Assembly: GCA_900315635.1 (NCBI GenBank)
Contig: OMZV01000004.1
Span: forward strand, 60,135-124,134
Length of the DNA stretch: 64,000 nucleotides
Reading direction: 5' to 3'
Source: an uncultured Prevotella sp.
GTDB lineage: Bacteria > Bacteroidota > Bacteroidia > Bacteroidales > Bacteroidaceae
How positions within the stretch are numbered: the stretch's first letter is position 1; each line of letters starts with the position of its first letter. This document shows positions 52,453-61,669 of the stretch, piece by piece. Under the pieces are notes generated by a model. The model had not been told where the DNA came from and did not search any database. It saw nothing but the letters and a program-made list of their open reading frames with translations. A program made the translations under genes and the position numbers.

Positions 52453-52581
52453 CCAAACGGCATACAAACAAATTATAGCTCTGTTACAACAGAAAATAAT
52501 ACAAGGTCGTCGTCGCCTGTGTTGATTATGCTATGCTCTTTAACGACCGCAAAAGTAATGAATTAATTGACAAAGACAAAG

Positions 52582-52612
52582 AAAGGCAGCCAAATAATGG
52601 CTGCCTTTTTTG
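52582..52612. terminator. Bidirectional terminator
   Basis: AAAGGCAGCCA and TGGCTGCCTTT (52582-52592, 52598-52608) followed by a T-run. Confidence 0.85.
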
Positions 52613-52631
52613 ATATGTATTGGTGAAAGTT

Positions 52632-52830
52632 TTACTTATTGAGAATCTTTATCTCATCGCCTTCGCACTGCCCACCCCACGCAGCCATCATGATGTCGGG
52701 ATTGTTGTTGGCATCATAAGTGGCAATCATTCTACTTTCTTCACTTCCTATGCCTGAAGTGTTGTCAAGCCCATCAATAGTGACAGGCAAAGCAATAATT
52801 TTTTCATTTCTGTATTCGTTTTGTTATTAT
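52632..52830 (-). pseudogene. Flavin-reductase-like remnant with internal deletion
   Basis: One frame reads EKIIALPVTIDGL...SRMIATYDANNNPDIMMAAWGGQ, the start of a flavin-reductase-like protein, and then goes directly to EGDEIKILNK and a stop: about 60 residues instead of about 190. There is no ATG at the right place, so the start is lost too. A different frame gives a false signal-peptide-like ORF here. It lies just after the flavodoxin-like gene on the same strand. The family match rests on the ATYD...MMAAWGG motif. Confidence 0.6.
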
Positions 52831-53459
52831 TACCTGATGAAGTGCATCGGAGTCCAAGGGAGTTCCTGCTCCGGCTTGTCAGTGGTCTGAACGTTGTGGA
52901 ACTTCTTAAGCATCCATGACATATTGTGAGCGAGTGTGCGCATGGTCTGCATACCCTCAATGTCCTGAGCTGCCTGACCCTTCTCACGGCCGTAGGCAAT
53001 GTTCCAATACTGTGATGTAACGACAGGCATGTTGCACATCTCAAACATCATATTCATTGCCTGATATGCAACATCGGCACCGCCACGACGGGCTACGCAG
53101 ACGTTGGCAACAGGCTTGTACTGGAATGCAGAAAGGTTGCTGTAGAGCATGCGCTGTATCAGAGCCAGTGCGCTTCCGTTTGGCACACCATAATATACAG
53201 GAGAGCCGAAGACGAATGCGTCGGCATCCTTTGCCTTGGCTGAAATCTTATTCGTAATGTCATCGTCGAAAGTACAGCGGTGCTCATCAGGATGGTTCTT
53301 ACACCAGTTGCAGGCTATGCAGCCACGGATAGGCTTTGCGCCAATCTCGATGAGCTCGGTCTCAATGCCGTCTTTCTCTAATGTCTTCTGCACCTCGCTG
53401 AGTGCTGTAAATGTGTTGCCGTTACGACGCGGACTTGCGCTTACTAATAAAACTTTCAT
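52830..53459 (-). CDS. Flavodoxin-family FMN-dependent NAD(P)H oxidoreductase
   Basis: 209 residues. Starts with the FMN-phosphate loop VSASPRRNGNT (about 6-16), then GCIACNWCK (about 46-54), FGSPVYYGVPNGS and a C-terminal extension. The cysteine pair CIACNWC is found in many anaerobe members and may bind a cluster or disulfide. Reduces flavin, quinones or nitro compounds with NAD(P)H. A decayed flavin reductase gene follows on the same strand. Confidence 0.85.
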   Translation of the reverse strand: MKVLLVSASPRRNGNTFTALSEVQKTLEKDGIETELIEIGAKPIRGCIACNWCKNHPDEHRCTFDDDITNKISAKAKDADAFVFGSPVYYGVPNGSALALIQRMLYSNLSAFQYKPVANVCVARRGGADVAYQAMNMMFEMCNMPVVTSQYWNIAYGREKGQAAQDIEGMQTMRTLAHNMSWMLKKFHNVQTTDKPEQELPWTPMHFIR

Positions 53460-53569
53460 AATGTTGTTCTGTATCTTGTTCTAAGGATTTTATGCTGATA
53501 CTGCTTTAAGTCCGATGATGGACAGGATTAATGTTGTGATAAAGAAAAATTATTTGGATTGGGCAAATA

Positions 53570-54076
53570 TTACCTTAACTCAATAGAATATACACTGCGC
53601 AGGCTGCCAAAAGTAATGGGACCGGCTATCTCAAGGAGTGCAGTTACTATAAGCAGGTCAGATAATCTGTTTGAATAAGGCAATACGAATGTTGTGTATG
53701 CCATTAAGTCGAATAGAATTATCTTTGCGTTGGTAAGCTGCACTATCATTCCTGAGAGGAATGTGCAAGTCTTGTCGCTTTCCTTTGCCTTACCGGAACT
53801 GCGGTAGATCTGCCATGCCAAATAAAGGATGTATGCACAGCCGATATATTTTAGTATTACCACATATTTACCCATCATCGCTCCGACGAGATGGGTAATC
53901 ATTGCTCCTATTAATGCTGCAATGGTAAAGCCCGTGAGCAGTCCGAACCACATAGCCATGGCTTTCCTCGTTCCATTCTTCATTGAGCAATGGAGCGAGA
54001 AGAGGTTGGCTGGTCCGGGCGTGAAGCCTATAAGGACTATTGACAACAGGAGGGAAGGAAGTAATGTAACAGGCAT
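53570..54076 (-). pseudogene. LysE-type exporter, truncated by out-of-frame internal deletion
   Basis: 168 codons instead of about 200. The first 150 or so residues are a normal LysE family start with PGPANLFSL near 21 and several membrane helices. After LLEIAGPI the frame changes to an unrelated tail (TFGSLRSVYSIELR). In the next frame the same bases read LLLAACAVYILLS and a stop (ending 53575), which looks like the natural C-terminus. So roughly 35 codons are missing and the end is out of frame. The product, if made, lacks the last helix. Family role: amino-acid or small-molecule efflux. Confidence 0.7.
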
Positions 54077-54233
54077 TTTATATTGTTTCTTAGAATAGAG
54101 TAAGGGTAATCCGCTCTATAACTGCGCGCAGCTTCATAATGATGTTACAAAAGTACGAAGTTTTGGCGAGAATATATCGAAATATATGAAAAAGCCGGTA
54201 CCATCAGTAAGGGCAACGGAGTCTGGCTTACAT

Positions 54234-55070
54234 CTACAAACTGTTTCTGTACGCCAATGGCGTGACTCCCGTCTGTTTCTTGAAATAGCGGTTGAAAGCA
54301 GTTGGCTCCGGAAAGTTCAACCGTTGGCTGATTTCATAAATCATCAGGTCGGTGTGTTTTAGCAGGAGCTTGGCTTCCGTCGTCGTTGTGCGATGAATCC
54401 AGTCCATCACAGACAGTCCGGATTGCTGCCGTACCACATCGCTGAGGTGGTTGGGGGTAATGTGGAGTTGCTCAGCATAGAAAGGAATGTTTCGCTGTGT
54501 GGTTCCATACTGCTGCAGCAAGGGGATGAAACGTGCCATTATTTCTTCTCCTCTTGACTGCCTGCTGTTATTCCCGTCATGCATTGTCTTATTGAGGCTT
54601 GCTGCATCGGCCACCATAGCAAGAAAGAGAAGGCTGACGGCGGTGTCGCACACCTTGGCGCGCGTCATTTGTTCGTAAAGAAGGATTTCCTTGGGCAGGA
54701 GGCGACCAGTGCCATTGCTGTCAACACCTGGAAAATCAATAACCGTCAGTGCCTCGGCGGCAAAGTCCTTACTGAGGCTCAGCACCTCTACGATCGTATC
54801 TGACGGTAGAACAAGTACCTCATTGCCTTGCAGGAGATGGTCGACGAGATTGATACGATACGATGCAGTTCCGGCTAATATGTGCAGCAGTCTCCACTCG
54901 GCAAGTCTCATAGGCTGCCCGATGATAATTTGTTTTTTTACAATTTCCGACTGTCTCACAAGGATGAAATGTTGTCCCACCACATTCCTATAATCTTGGT
55001 TGCGTGACACTTGGTCATCGCTGATGCAGTTTTTGATATCGGAAGCATCTATGGTCTCTATTCCTTTCAT
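54234..55070 (-). CDS. AraC-family transcriptional regulator
   Basis: 278 residues. N-terminal sensor part (about 20-160) and a C-terminal AraC DNA-binding domain (about 180-275) with two helix-turn-helix units: FYAEQLHITPNHLSDVV and YEISQRLNFPEPTAFNRYFKKQTGVTP. Intact. It is divergent from the broken HXXEE gene and upstream of the LysE gene on the same strand, so one of these was probably its target. TACCTTTG -7 box on the minus strand at 55097-55090. Confidence 0.88.
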   Translation of the reverse strand: MKGIETIDASDIKNCISDDQVSRNQDYRNVVGQHFILVRQSEIVKKQIIIGQPMRLAEWRLLHILAGTASYRINLVDHLLQGNEVLVLPSDTIVEVLSLSKDFAAEALTVIDFPGVDSNGTGRLLPKEILLYEQMTRAKVCDTAVSLLFLAMVADAASLNKTMHDGNNSRQSRGEEIMARFIPLLQQYGTTQRNIPFYAEQLHITPNHLSDVVRQQSGLSVMDWIHRTTTTEAKLLLKHTDLMIYEISQRLNFPEPTAFNRYFKKQTGVTPLAYRNSL

Positions 55071-55196
55071 ATATGTATGTGATCTGTTGCAAAGGTAATA
55101 CTATTCCGTGGAATTGTACATAAAAGTGGGCTTTTTGTTTGTCTATGGCTTAATGATTCATAGTAATTTTGCATTCGAAATATAAAATATCAGAAC

Positions 55197-55767
55197 ATGA
55201 AAAGGTTTATTAAGTATTATGCACTGGAAATTTACACCGTATTGGCACTGTCGTTTATCGTTGCTACGGCTGTCATAGGCAACTTGTCAACGGTTCAGAA
55301 ACTTGTAGTTGTCGATGCACTGTGGGTTCATCAAACTGATTTCCGGCCTTGTCGGTATAAAAGTGGATGATGAGATGAGCCGTGCCAGCAGGATTCCCGC
55401 CGGTATTCTGCTGCTGACACTAAGCATCGTACCGTTTGTTTTCGACACGACACCTTTGATTATCGTCGCCGTGGCAACCTTCGGTTTCATAGAGTGTTTT
55501 GTCCATACGATGGGCATCCGACTTTTTCGCATGAAGCGGTTCTATACGCCCGGTATGGTGACGGCATGGTTGGAGTTTGTCGTAAGCGTGATGATGATAG
55601 CCTATCTCGCAGTGAACGATATTGCCCGGTGGTATGACTATGTCTTTGGTCCATTGCTAATGATTGTGTGCTTTGGTCTCCTCCAGAAGACCATGACACT
55701 CATGGTGGGCATTCGATATAGTGATATGCCGAAAATGATCAGGACACAGTGGACGCGGTGTGACTGA
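55197..55767 (+). pseudogene. HXXEE-domain membrane protein, frameshifted by a deletion
   Basis: First frame from ATG 55197: a 42-residue start (RFIKYYALEIYTVLALSF) that then goes off at about 55320 into a false tail. The second frame from about 55322 continues with GFIKLISGLVGIKVDDEMSRAS and the remaining helices to the stop at 55767. The junction removes the short segment that carries the H-x-x-E-E signature of the family and shifts the frame. The whole gene would be about 200 residues. Small integral membrane protein of unknown role. Confidence 0.68.
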
Positions 55768-55901
55768 ATAATGATAAATCAAAGATAGAACTAACGCACC
55801 TACATAATTATATAATGATTTTTGCACAGATGATACCGGCCAACACAAATAGGATTTTGCTTATGCTCTGGCAAATATCGTTTTATATGCGAAAGCTACA
55901 A

Positions 55902-55936
55902 AACCTCCCTTGTGTAGAAGCTTCACAAGGGAGGTT
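55902..55936. terminator. Bidirectional terminator
   Basis: AACCTCCCTTGTG and CACAAGGGAGGTT, a perfect 13-base stem between convergent genes. Confidence 0.8.
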
Positions 55937-55943
55937 GGGCGTT

Positions 55944-57011
55944 CTATCTTAGATACTTATTGAAGAAGTCAGTGAGTTTGTCGAAGGGGATGAAGTTATG
56001 TCCGCCACCGTCGTAGAGGTCGGTATGGGTAGCACCGGGCACGGTAACAAAAAATTTGTTGTCGCCTTTGAGTTTGGCAAAGGTGTCCTTGCCCATATAG
56101 TAACTGTGGGCCTTGTCGCCGTGGACAATCATCACGGCCCCCCGCAAGTCTTCGGGGTGAGCGAGGATGGCATTGTTCATCCAGCCCTCCTGAGCCTGCA
56201 TCTTCCAGCCGCCATTGGAGTTGACCGATCGCTTGGCATAGCCGCGCTTAGTCTTGTAGTAGGCACTGTACTGCTGCACGAAGTCTGGGGCTTTCTGAGC
56301 AATGGCCTCTTCCACGGTGAGACATCCTCCGGCCCGCTGTTCCACACCCGTCTTGTATTCCTTGGTACGCAGGGCCGTTATCTGTTCCTTGGTTTTGTAA
56401 CGGTCGTCGGCAGTGCCTTTGTCGAAGTAGCCCCAGGCACCCACCCGTGGCATGTCGTACATGGTGCTTGCCACGGTGGCCTTAATGCGCGGGTCATTGG
56501 CGGCGGCGTTGAGGGCAATGCCACCCCATCCGCAGATACCGATGATGCCGATACGTGCGGCGTCCACCTCATCGAGGTTGCTCAGATAGTCAACGGCGGC
56601 CTGGAAGTCCTCGGTGTTGATGTCGAGAGAATAGACATCGCGTGGTTCGCCACTGCTCTCGCCCGTGAACGAAGGGTCGAAGGCGATGGTAAGGAATCCA
56701 CGCTCGGCCATGGTTTGGGCATAGAGACCCGATGCCTGTTCCTTGACGGCTCCGAAGGGACCACACACAGCGATGGCGGGAAGCTTGCCGTGCGAACCTT
56801 TTGGAGTGTACATGTCGGCAGCAAGAACCAGACCGAAGTGGTTGTGGAACGTAACCTTCTTGTGATCAACTTTGTCGCTGAGGGGGAACGTCTTGTCCCA
56901 CTCCTCTGTCATATTCAATTTTCTGTCCATATAATGGTTGTTTGTTTCCTGTGCGCCTGCTCCGATGAATGTCGAGAGAAGGACCCATGCTGATAAAATA
57001 AATTTCTTCAT
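55944..57011 (-). CDS. Secreted alpha/beta hydrolase with Cys nucleophile
   Basis: 355 residues; signal peptide about 1-20 (GAGAQ). Alpha/beta fold; the nucleophile elbow is GIICGWGG-like (GICGWGG, near 160-166) with Cys in place of Ser, as in dienelactone-hydrolase-type enzymes. The Asp is near MIVHGDKAHS and the His in GATHTDLYDG. A 100-residue insert lies between elbow and Asp. Substrate unknown. AraC gene follows upstream on the same strand; a TAACTTTG -7 box on the minus strand (57044-57037) gives it its own transcript. Confidence 0.83.
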   Translation of the reverse strand: MKKFILSAWVLLSTFIGAGAQETNNHYMDRKLNMTEEWDKTFPLSDKVDHKKVTFHNHFGLVLAADMYTPKGSHGKLPAIAVCGPFGAVKEQASGLYAQTMAERGFLTIAFDPSFTGESSGEPRDVYSLDINTEDFQAAVDYLSNLDEVDAARIGIIGICGWGGIALNAAANDPRIKATVASTMYDMPRVGAWGYFDKGTADDRYKTKEQITALRTKEYKTGVEQRAGGCLTVEEAIAQKAPDFVQQYSAYYKTKRGYAKRSVNSNGGWKMQAQEGWMNNAILAHPEDLRGAVMIVHGDKAHSYYMGKDTFAKLKGDNKFFVTVPGATHTDLYDGGGHNFIPFDKLTDFFNKYLR

Positions 57012-57103
57012 GTCTTGCTTGTTATTAAAACTGGTGCAAAGTTACGAAGAAAGGCCAGCAAAGGGACTACCATTAATGGGGAGGAAAGTATCGATATTAA
57101 GGA

Positions 57104-58009
57104 TTATGCGCCTGAGGAGCGTTTTTGGTACTGCGAGGGCGAGTCTCCGGTGGAATGCTTGAAGAACCGTGTGAAGTGCTGCGGATACTCGAAGCCGAGC
57201 TCTTCGGCTGTCTGTGCGACGTTCTTTCCGCTGAGCAAGAGGTTCTTGGCCCTTGCGGTGACGTACTGCTGGATGTAGTCCTTGGGGCTCTGTCCGAGAC
57301 ACTGGCGGATAACATCGCCAAAGTAGTTGGATGAGAGGAAGAGCTCGCTGGCACAGTATTTCACCGACGGCACACCCTTCTGCCGTTGCAACTTTTGAGC
57401 GTAATAGTCGTCGAGCACCTGCTGGAAGCGCGTGAGGATGTCAGCGTCGCTTTTCGCCACATCTTTGAACTGCCGGGCGTAGAAGCGGCTGCAATAGTCG
57501 AGCACCAAGAGAATCATGTCTCGGACGATGTTGTCGGAGCTCTCCTCACCGCCGTGGTTGGCCAGCTCGTTGCGCAGGGTAGCCATCACGCGATTGAGCA
57601 CCTCTTTCTCCTCCTCGGTAAGGAAGAGGGCTTCGTTGGCATTGTATTCGAAATAGTGGTAGGAATCCATACGGCGGGCGATGTCAGTACCCTGAATGAA
57701 GACAGGGTCGAAGAGCAACACCCAACCGTAGTATTGCTGGCGTGTGCCATTGTCGGGTTTGCCGCCGAGCTGTCCCGGGGCATAGGCCAACAGCGATCCC
57801 GTTTCCTGCTCATAGTGCCCGATGCCATAGTTCAGGTTGTCAGGGAAGTTCTTTTGCAGGAAGATGCCATAGACATTGAAAAGGTTGAGGGTGTGGCATA
57901 TCTCGCCCACCTCATCATAATGTATCACACTTACGTGAGGATGATAGGTGGGAGCCCCGATGGCGTTGGCGTAGTCGTTGACGCTGTTGATTTCCAAGTC
58001 TATTTCCAT
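57104..58009 (-). CDS. AraC-family transcriptional regulator
   Basis: 301 residues; N-terminal cupin-like sensor (about 20-170) and AraC HTH (about 195-295) with YCASELFLSSNYFGDVIRQ and TAEELGFEYPQHFTRFFKH. A TATCTTTG -7 box (58022-58015) lies only 5 bases before the ATG at 58009, so the mRNA may be leaderless. Likely controls the neighbouring alpha/beta hydrolase (inference). Confidence 0.88.
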   Translation of the reverse strand: MEIDLEINSVNDYANAIGAPTYHPHVSVIHYDEVGEICHTLNLFNVYGIFLQKNFPDNLNYGIGHYEQETGSLLAYAPGQLGGKPDNGTRQQYYGWVLLFDPVFIQGTDIARRMDSYHYFEYNANEALFLTEEEKEVLNRVMATLRNELANHGGEESSDNIVRDMILLVLDYCSRFYARQFKDVAKSDADILTRFQQVLDDYYAQKLQRQKGVPSVKYCASELFLSSNYFGDVIRQCLGQSPKDYIQQYVTARAKNLLLSGKNVAQTAEELGFEYPQHFTRFFKHSTGDSPSQYQKRSSGA

Positions 58010-58014
58010 AGGTG

Positions 58015-58022
58015 CAAAGATA
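58015..58022 (-). promoter_or_regulatory. -7 box abutting the AraC start
   Basis: TATCTTTG on the minus strand, 5 bases from the start codon; consistent with a leaderless transcript. Confidence 0.5.
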
Positions 58023-58037
58023 GGAGGTATCTGTTCA

Positions 58038-58154
58038 TTATAGGAATAATCCTGATTGCAGAACTTTAATATCTCCTTGATGGGCCATAATTGCCGCCCA
58101 TGTTTTATTCGTCTTTTTAACTTCCACTGTCTTTTTGGTATTTTTCGTGTCCAT
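58038..58154 (-). CDS. 38-residue protein, unknown
   Basis: From the ATG at 58154: a Lys-rich first half, then TWAAIMAHQGDIKVLQ. A TATATTTG -7 box (58178-58171) lies 16 bases upstream. The pattern W-x-A-x-M...G-x-I resembles short Bacteroidota proteins that sit next to toxin genes, but no toxin is next to it. Longer upstream frame is not supported. Confidence 0.45.
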   Translation of the reverse strand: MDTKNTKKTVEVKKTNKTWAAIMAHQGDIKVLQSGLFL

Positions 58155-58306
58155 AGCTGCTCGTTTTTTGCAAATATAGTGCAAATCTTTATATCTTGGA
58201 ACTAAAAGCCGATATTTTTTGCAGCAGCAAAATTTCCTGATGTGTAGCATGAATCCCCGACAAACTTACCATTTTCGCCGAAAAGGGCCGGGACAGCACG
58301 AGACCA

Positions 58307-58705
58307 CTATTTTCGGTGCCGCATCATCTTGTTGATTAGTTCGATTTTGGCGATTTCCTGCTGCGTGGTCTCATCAAGACGGGCTATATCATCGTCGGTG
58401 AGCATACCGTCAAAATAGAGTCCCACAATAATATCAAAATAATGTCCACCCGTAGCATGATCGTATCGATCGGCAATGTGGCGGTCGAACTTATTCATAA
58501 GCTTATAAAGTTGAAAGTAGCGTTTGTGCCAAGGCCCTTCAACGCTCCACCCATTCTCCTCGCGATAGGGAGCATTGAGTTCCGCCAAAGGAATCGGCTT
58601 TGCGGCTTCCTTTTGCAGCTCCTTTACAAATTGTTCACATTCAAGTTCCAATCCCTTGTGGATGAACTCACGGCAGAGCCGTTTGTCTTTCTTTGATAGC
58701 TCCAT
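58307..58705 (-). CDS. Hypothetical helical protein
   Basis: 132 residues, charged and helical, no signal or membrane segment: starts ELSKKDKRLCREFIHKG and ends KIELINKMMRHRK. Not recognised. It may share a transcript with the AraC gene upstream (58737-59546), 31 bases apart. Confidence 0.65.
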   Translation of the reverse strand: MELSKKDKRLCREFIHKGLELECEQFVKELQKEAAKPIPLAELNAPYREENGWSVEGPWHKRYFQLYKLMNKFDRHIADRYDHATGGHYFDIIVGLYFDGMLTDDDIARLDETTQQEIAKIELINKMMRHRK

Positions 58706-58736
58706 AATTCTGTATGTAAGATGTTTTCCTTGTCTA

Positions 58737-59546
58737 TTAGCTAATTCCTTGCTTCCGTCTCATCTCCGATGGCGGCATGCCCATCACCTGCTTGAAGGCG
58801 CGGTTGAAGTTGGCAGGCGAGCTGAAGTCGGTGTCGTAGGCTATCTCTTTGATGGGCATTGTGTTGTCGGCCATCAACTCAAGCGAGCGGATGATGCGCT
58901 GATAGCCCAAGTAGTCGCTGAACGTGGTGCCGGCCTCACTGAAGAGGCGGCTGAGGGTCCTTGGCGAGACCCCGGCTTCATGCGCTGCGTCCTCCACCTT
59001 CACATTGTCGGCAAGATGACGATGGAGAAAGGCCATGGCCTTGCGCAGGGTTGGGTGGAGAGTGGCATCAATACCTCGCAGCGGCAACACAAGCTGTCGT
59101 TCTTCTTTGCGGAAGGTGTGGAAGAACGAGAGGCAGAAGCCGAACAGTCCGCTGTCGTCCTTGGTGATGACGGGACCGTAGCCGGCGATGAAGCGGAAGT
59201 TGGCCATCGCCCACGGACAGACATAATGTACGGAGAAAACATCGTCAGCCACCTTCGCATCGCTCTCGGAGAGGAAATAGAAGATGCGGAGCGCAATGCG
59301 GCGGTTGTGGCTCGTCAGGGCGTGGACCATGCCACGTGGAATCCAGCACGCGTAGCCCTCGGGAACGAAATACTCACGTTCGCCGACAGTGACACGCAGG
59401 GTGCCGGCGACTGTTTCCACCAACTGTATGCAGTCGTGGCTGTGGGGAGCCAGGTCGATGCCCTCACGCCCCGTGTCCTTGACCATCACCTTGTCCGGAG
59501 AACCATTGTCGACAAGCCGGATAAAGCTGCGTTGTTCTTCATTCAT
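58737..59546 (-). CDS. AraC-family regulator with cupin sensor
   Basis: 269 residues. N-terminal cupin (HSHDCIQLVETVAGTLRV, about 36-53; WIPRGMVHAL, about 68-77) and C-terminal AraC HTH (EDAAHEAGVSPRTLSRLF and IKEIAYDTDFSSPANFNRAFKQ). Intact. Divergent from the broken MBL-fold gene, the natural target. Confidence 0.9.
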   Translation of the reverse strand: MNEEQRSFIRLVDNGSPDKVMVKDTGREGIDLAPHSHDCIQLVETVAGTLRVTVGEREYFVPEGYACWIPRGMVHALTSHNRRIALRIFYFLSESDAKVADDVFSVHYVCPWAMANFRFIAGYGPVITKDDSGLFGFCLSFFHTFRKEERQLVLPLRGIDATLHPTLRKAMAFLHRHLADNVKVEDAAHEAGVSPRTLSRLFSEAGTTFSDYLGYQRIIRSLELMADNTMPIKEIAYDTDFSSPANFNRAFKQVMGMPPSEMRRKQGIS

Positions 59547-59677
59547 TCTTCTTATACTATTTCATCATGTCATTGGCACGATATGAGAAGTCTTTGGCAT
59601 TATTTGCAAATTCTGCACAAAGATAATATATTAATTTTGCAATCGAAAAGGAAATACCAAATAATAATATTAAAAAG

Positions 59678-60860
59678 ATGAATATGAAAAGACTCTCATT
59701 GATCATAGCTCTCATGGCCATCGTCATCAGCGGCTATGCAAAGGGGTTGACGCTCAAGGTTTACAACCCGGGAGCTAAAGCCATCTTCCCCGTGACCTCC
59801 ACCATCGTCTATGGCAAGAAAGACGCGGCACTTATCGACGCACAGTTTCAGAAGCAGTATGCCGAGGAACTCATCAAGCAGATCAAGGGACTGAAAAAGG
59901 ACCTGAAGTACATCTTCGTGTCCTACCACGACCCTGACTATTACTTCGGTCTTGATGCTCTCCACAAGGCTTTCCCCGAGGCGCAGATTCTCTCTACGGC
60001 TCAGACCGCTTATCTCATCGAGGCTTCCAAGGACTTCAAGCTGAATGTGTGGAAAGGTCAGTTGGGTGCTGATGCTCCCGACACGCTCCTTGTTCCACAG
60101 CCTGTCGACTCCTTGCCTTCCATTGAGGGCAACGTTCTTCAAATCAAGTACAGCAGCGACGACTCGGCCCATCCGTTCGTCTGGATTCCAAGTCTCCGCG
60201 CCATCGTTGGTGGCGGCAGCATGACGGAAGGCTTTCATGTATGTATGGATGGCCGACACCAAGGGCGACAAAGGACTGGCGCAGTGGCAGAAGGTGATTG
60301 CCGACATGAAGCAGCTCAATCCCGCTACGGTTATCCCCGCTCATTATCTTAGCAGCGACTATAAGCCGACCGTGCTCGACTTCATGGACAAGTACCTCGC
60401 CGCTTACCGCCAGGCTGCGGCAGAGAGCAAGGATGCCGCCGCACTGACCGCAGCTATGGAGAAAGCCTTCCCCGAGTTGCCCGGCAAAGAGAACTTAGGC
60501 TTTGGCGCCAAGGTCTTCAAGGGCGAGCAGGACTGGAAAGTGTTCACTCCCTATCCACCCATCGGCCGCGCCATCAAGGTGGACTTCGGAGCCTTCGCCT
60601 TCCGCAACTCGTTCAAGGATGCCCACCACATGACCTTCCTTGGTCTCAACGGCGGCTACAAGGGTGTCACCGACAGCGTGCTGCCCACCGTGGTAGAGGT
60701 CTCGCCCAACGTCTTCATGGTCTATTGGTCGGAGCCCAACTCTACAAAGTCGAATGTGGTGCATGTGCAGAACTACAACACCGGCACCGTCTGGACCAAT
60801 ATTGCCGCTCCCGACGGCCACTTCTACAACATGCAAGGGAAAATGAGCGTAGTGGAATAA
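59678..60860 (+). pseudogene. MBL-fold hydrolase with MoaF-like tail, frameshifted by a 4-base duplication
   Basis: Two frames cover one 392-residue protein. The first (from ATG 59678) has a signal peptide and an MBL-like half up to GSMTEGFHV; the second continues with WMADTKGDKGLAQW to the stop at 60860. At 60236-60246 the bases CATGTATGTATGG hold ATGT twice; removing one copy restores a single frame (1179 bases). The metal motif is unusual: SYHDPDYYFG stands where HxHxDH is expected, so activity may have differed or been lost. The C-terminal 110 residues resemble a MoaF/lipocalin-like domain. The AraC gene divergent from it is intact. Confidence 0.75.
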
Positions 60861-60888
60861 TTCTGACATAATTCTTTCATAGCCAAGC

Positions 60889-60922
60889 CGTGGCATCGCC
60901 TTTAAGTTGGGATGCCATGGCG
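60889..60922. terminator. Hairpin after the MBL pseudogene
   Basis: GCCGTGGCATC and GATGCCATGGC (one wobble) 28 bases after the stop; T-run is weak. Confidence 0.5.
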
Positions 60923-60964
60923 TTTACGCATTATAAGAACAACCCAATAATCAACAGAAAACAA

Positions 60965-61089
60965 TGAATACAACCGATGCTATAGCAGTAGCATCAAGTG
61001 GCTTATGACCTGTCGGGGCGCAGAGTCCTTAACTCTAAGCCGGGCCTCGTCATTATGGATGGAAAGAAGATTGTGAGGAGAAAATAGAC
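60965..61089 (+). pseudogene. Remnant of a sorting-domain C-terminus
   Basis: One frame reads AYDLSGRRVLNSKPGLVIMDG and ends with KKIVRRK and a stop at 61089; the piece before it (TDAIAVAS) is in another frame. This is the typical end of a large secreted Bacteroidota protein, here cut off from any gene. The rest of the gap 61090-61205 shows nothing I can name. Confidence 0.6.
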
Positions 61090-61205
61090 AGCCTTGATGA
61101 TCATCGTCTAAGAGATCAAGACTTGCAGGAACTGGGATGGCTCTACTACATTCAGCGACGAGGCAGTAAAGTCAGCCACGTTTCGGTATAAAGCAAATGC
61201 TCGCG

Positions 61206-61451
61206 TCATTTGTACTTTTCCTCCCAATGTTTATGCATAGCAGCCTTGTCGTCTATGGCAGGACCACCTTTTATATCCTTCACAATAGCTGCGATTTCTG
61301 GGTCAATGACCAAATCGGCCTTGGTGATTTTATTCTTCTTAGTCTCGCCGATAGCCTTCTTTACATACCGGCTAATGCGCTCCAACTGGCTGTTGTCATC
61401 TATCTCCTGTATGGAGTTAAGCAATGATGTTTTAAGTTCTAAAGCTGTCAT
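61206..61451 (-). CDS. Small antitoxin-like protein, partner absent
   Basis: 81 residues: helical start ALELKTSLLNSIQEIDDNSQLERISRYVKKA and a charged tail ending HWEEKYK. The start resembles antitoxins of RelE/ParE-type pairs of Bacteroidota. No toxin gene follows on this strand within 200 bases, so it may be an orphan. Confidence 0.55.
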   Translation of the reverse strand: MTALELKTSLLNSIQEIDDNSQLERISRYVKKAIGETKKNKITKADLVIDPEIAAIVKDIKGGPAIDDKAAMHKHWEEKYK

Positions 61452-61669
61452 GATTTATGTCAAATAGCGATCTTATTTTCTCAATTGTTACCGACTTGGT
61501 ATGGTAAGCTATTTCTTATGGCCCATGCGCAATTTCCCTCACTTTCCTAATCTTGTGGGTTACGCATTGACCACATCACTGTCGGGACGTTCTTTTAGAA
61601 TGCTGCTGCCCCCGCTCACGTACCGCCCATCTCGCTGTGAGCACCAGTCCCTTATGCCCTCTGCCCGGA

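Noticed and set aside
52748-53044. Frame ending in a signal-peptide-like MKKLLLCLSLLMGL
   Set aside because: The similarity to a signal peptide is out of frame with the flavin-reductase remnant and stops after 19 residues; the remnant explains the conserved bases better.
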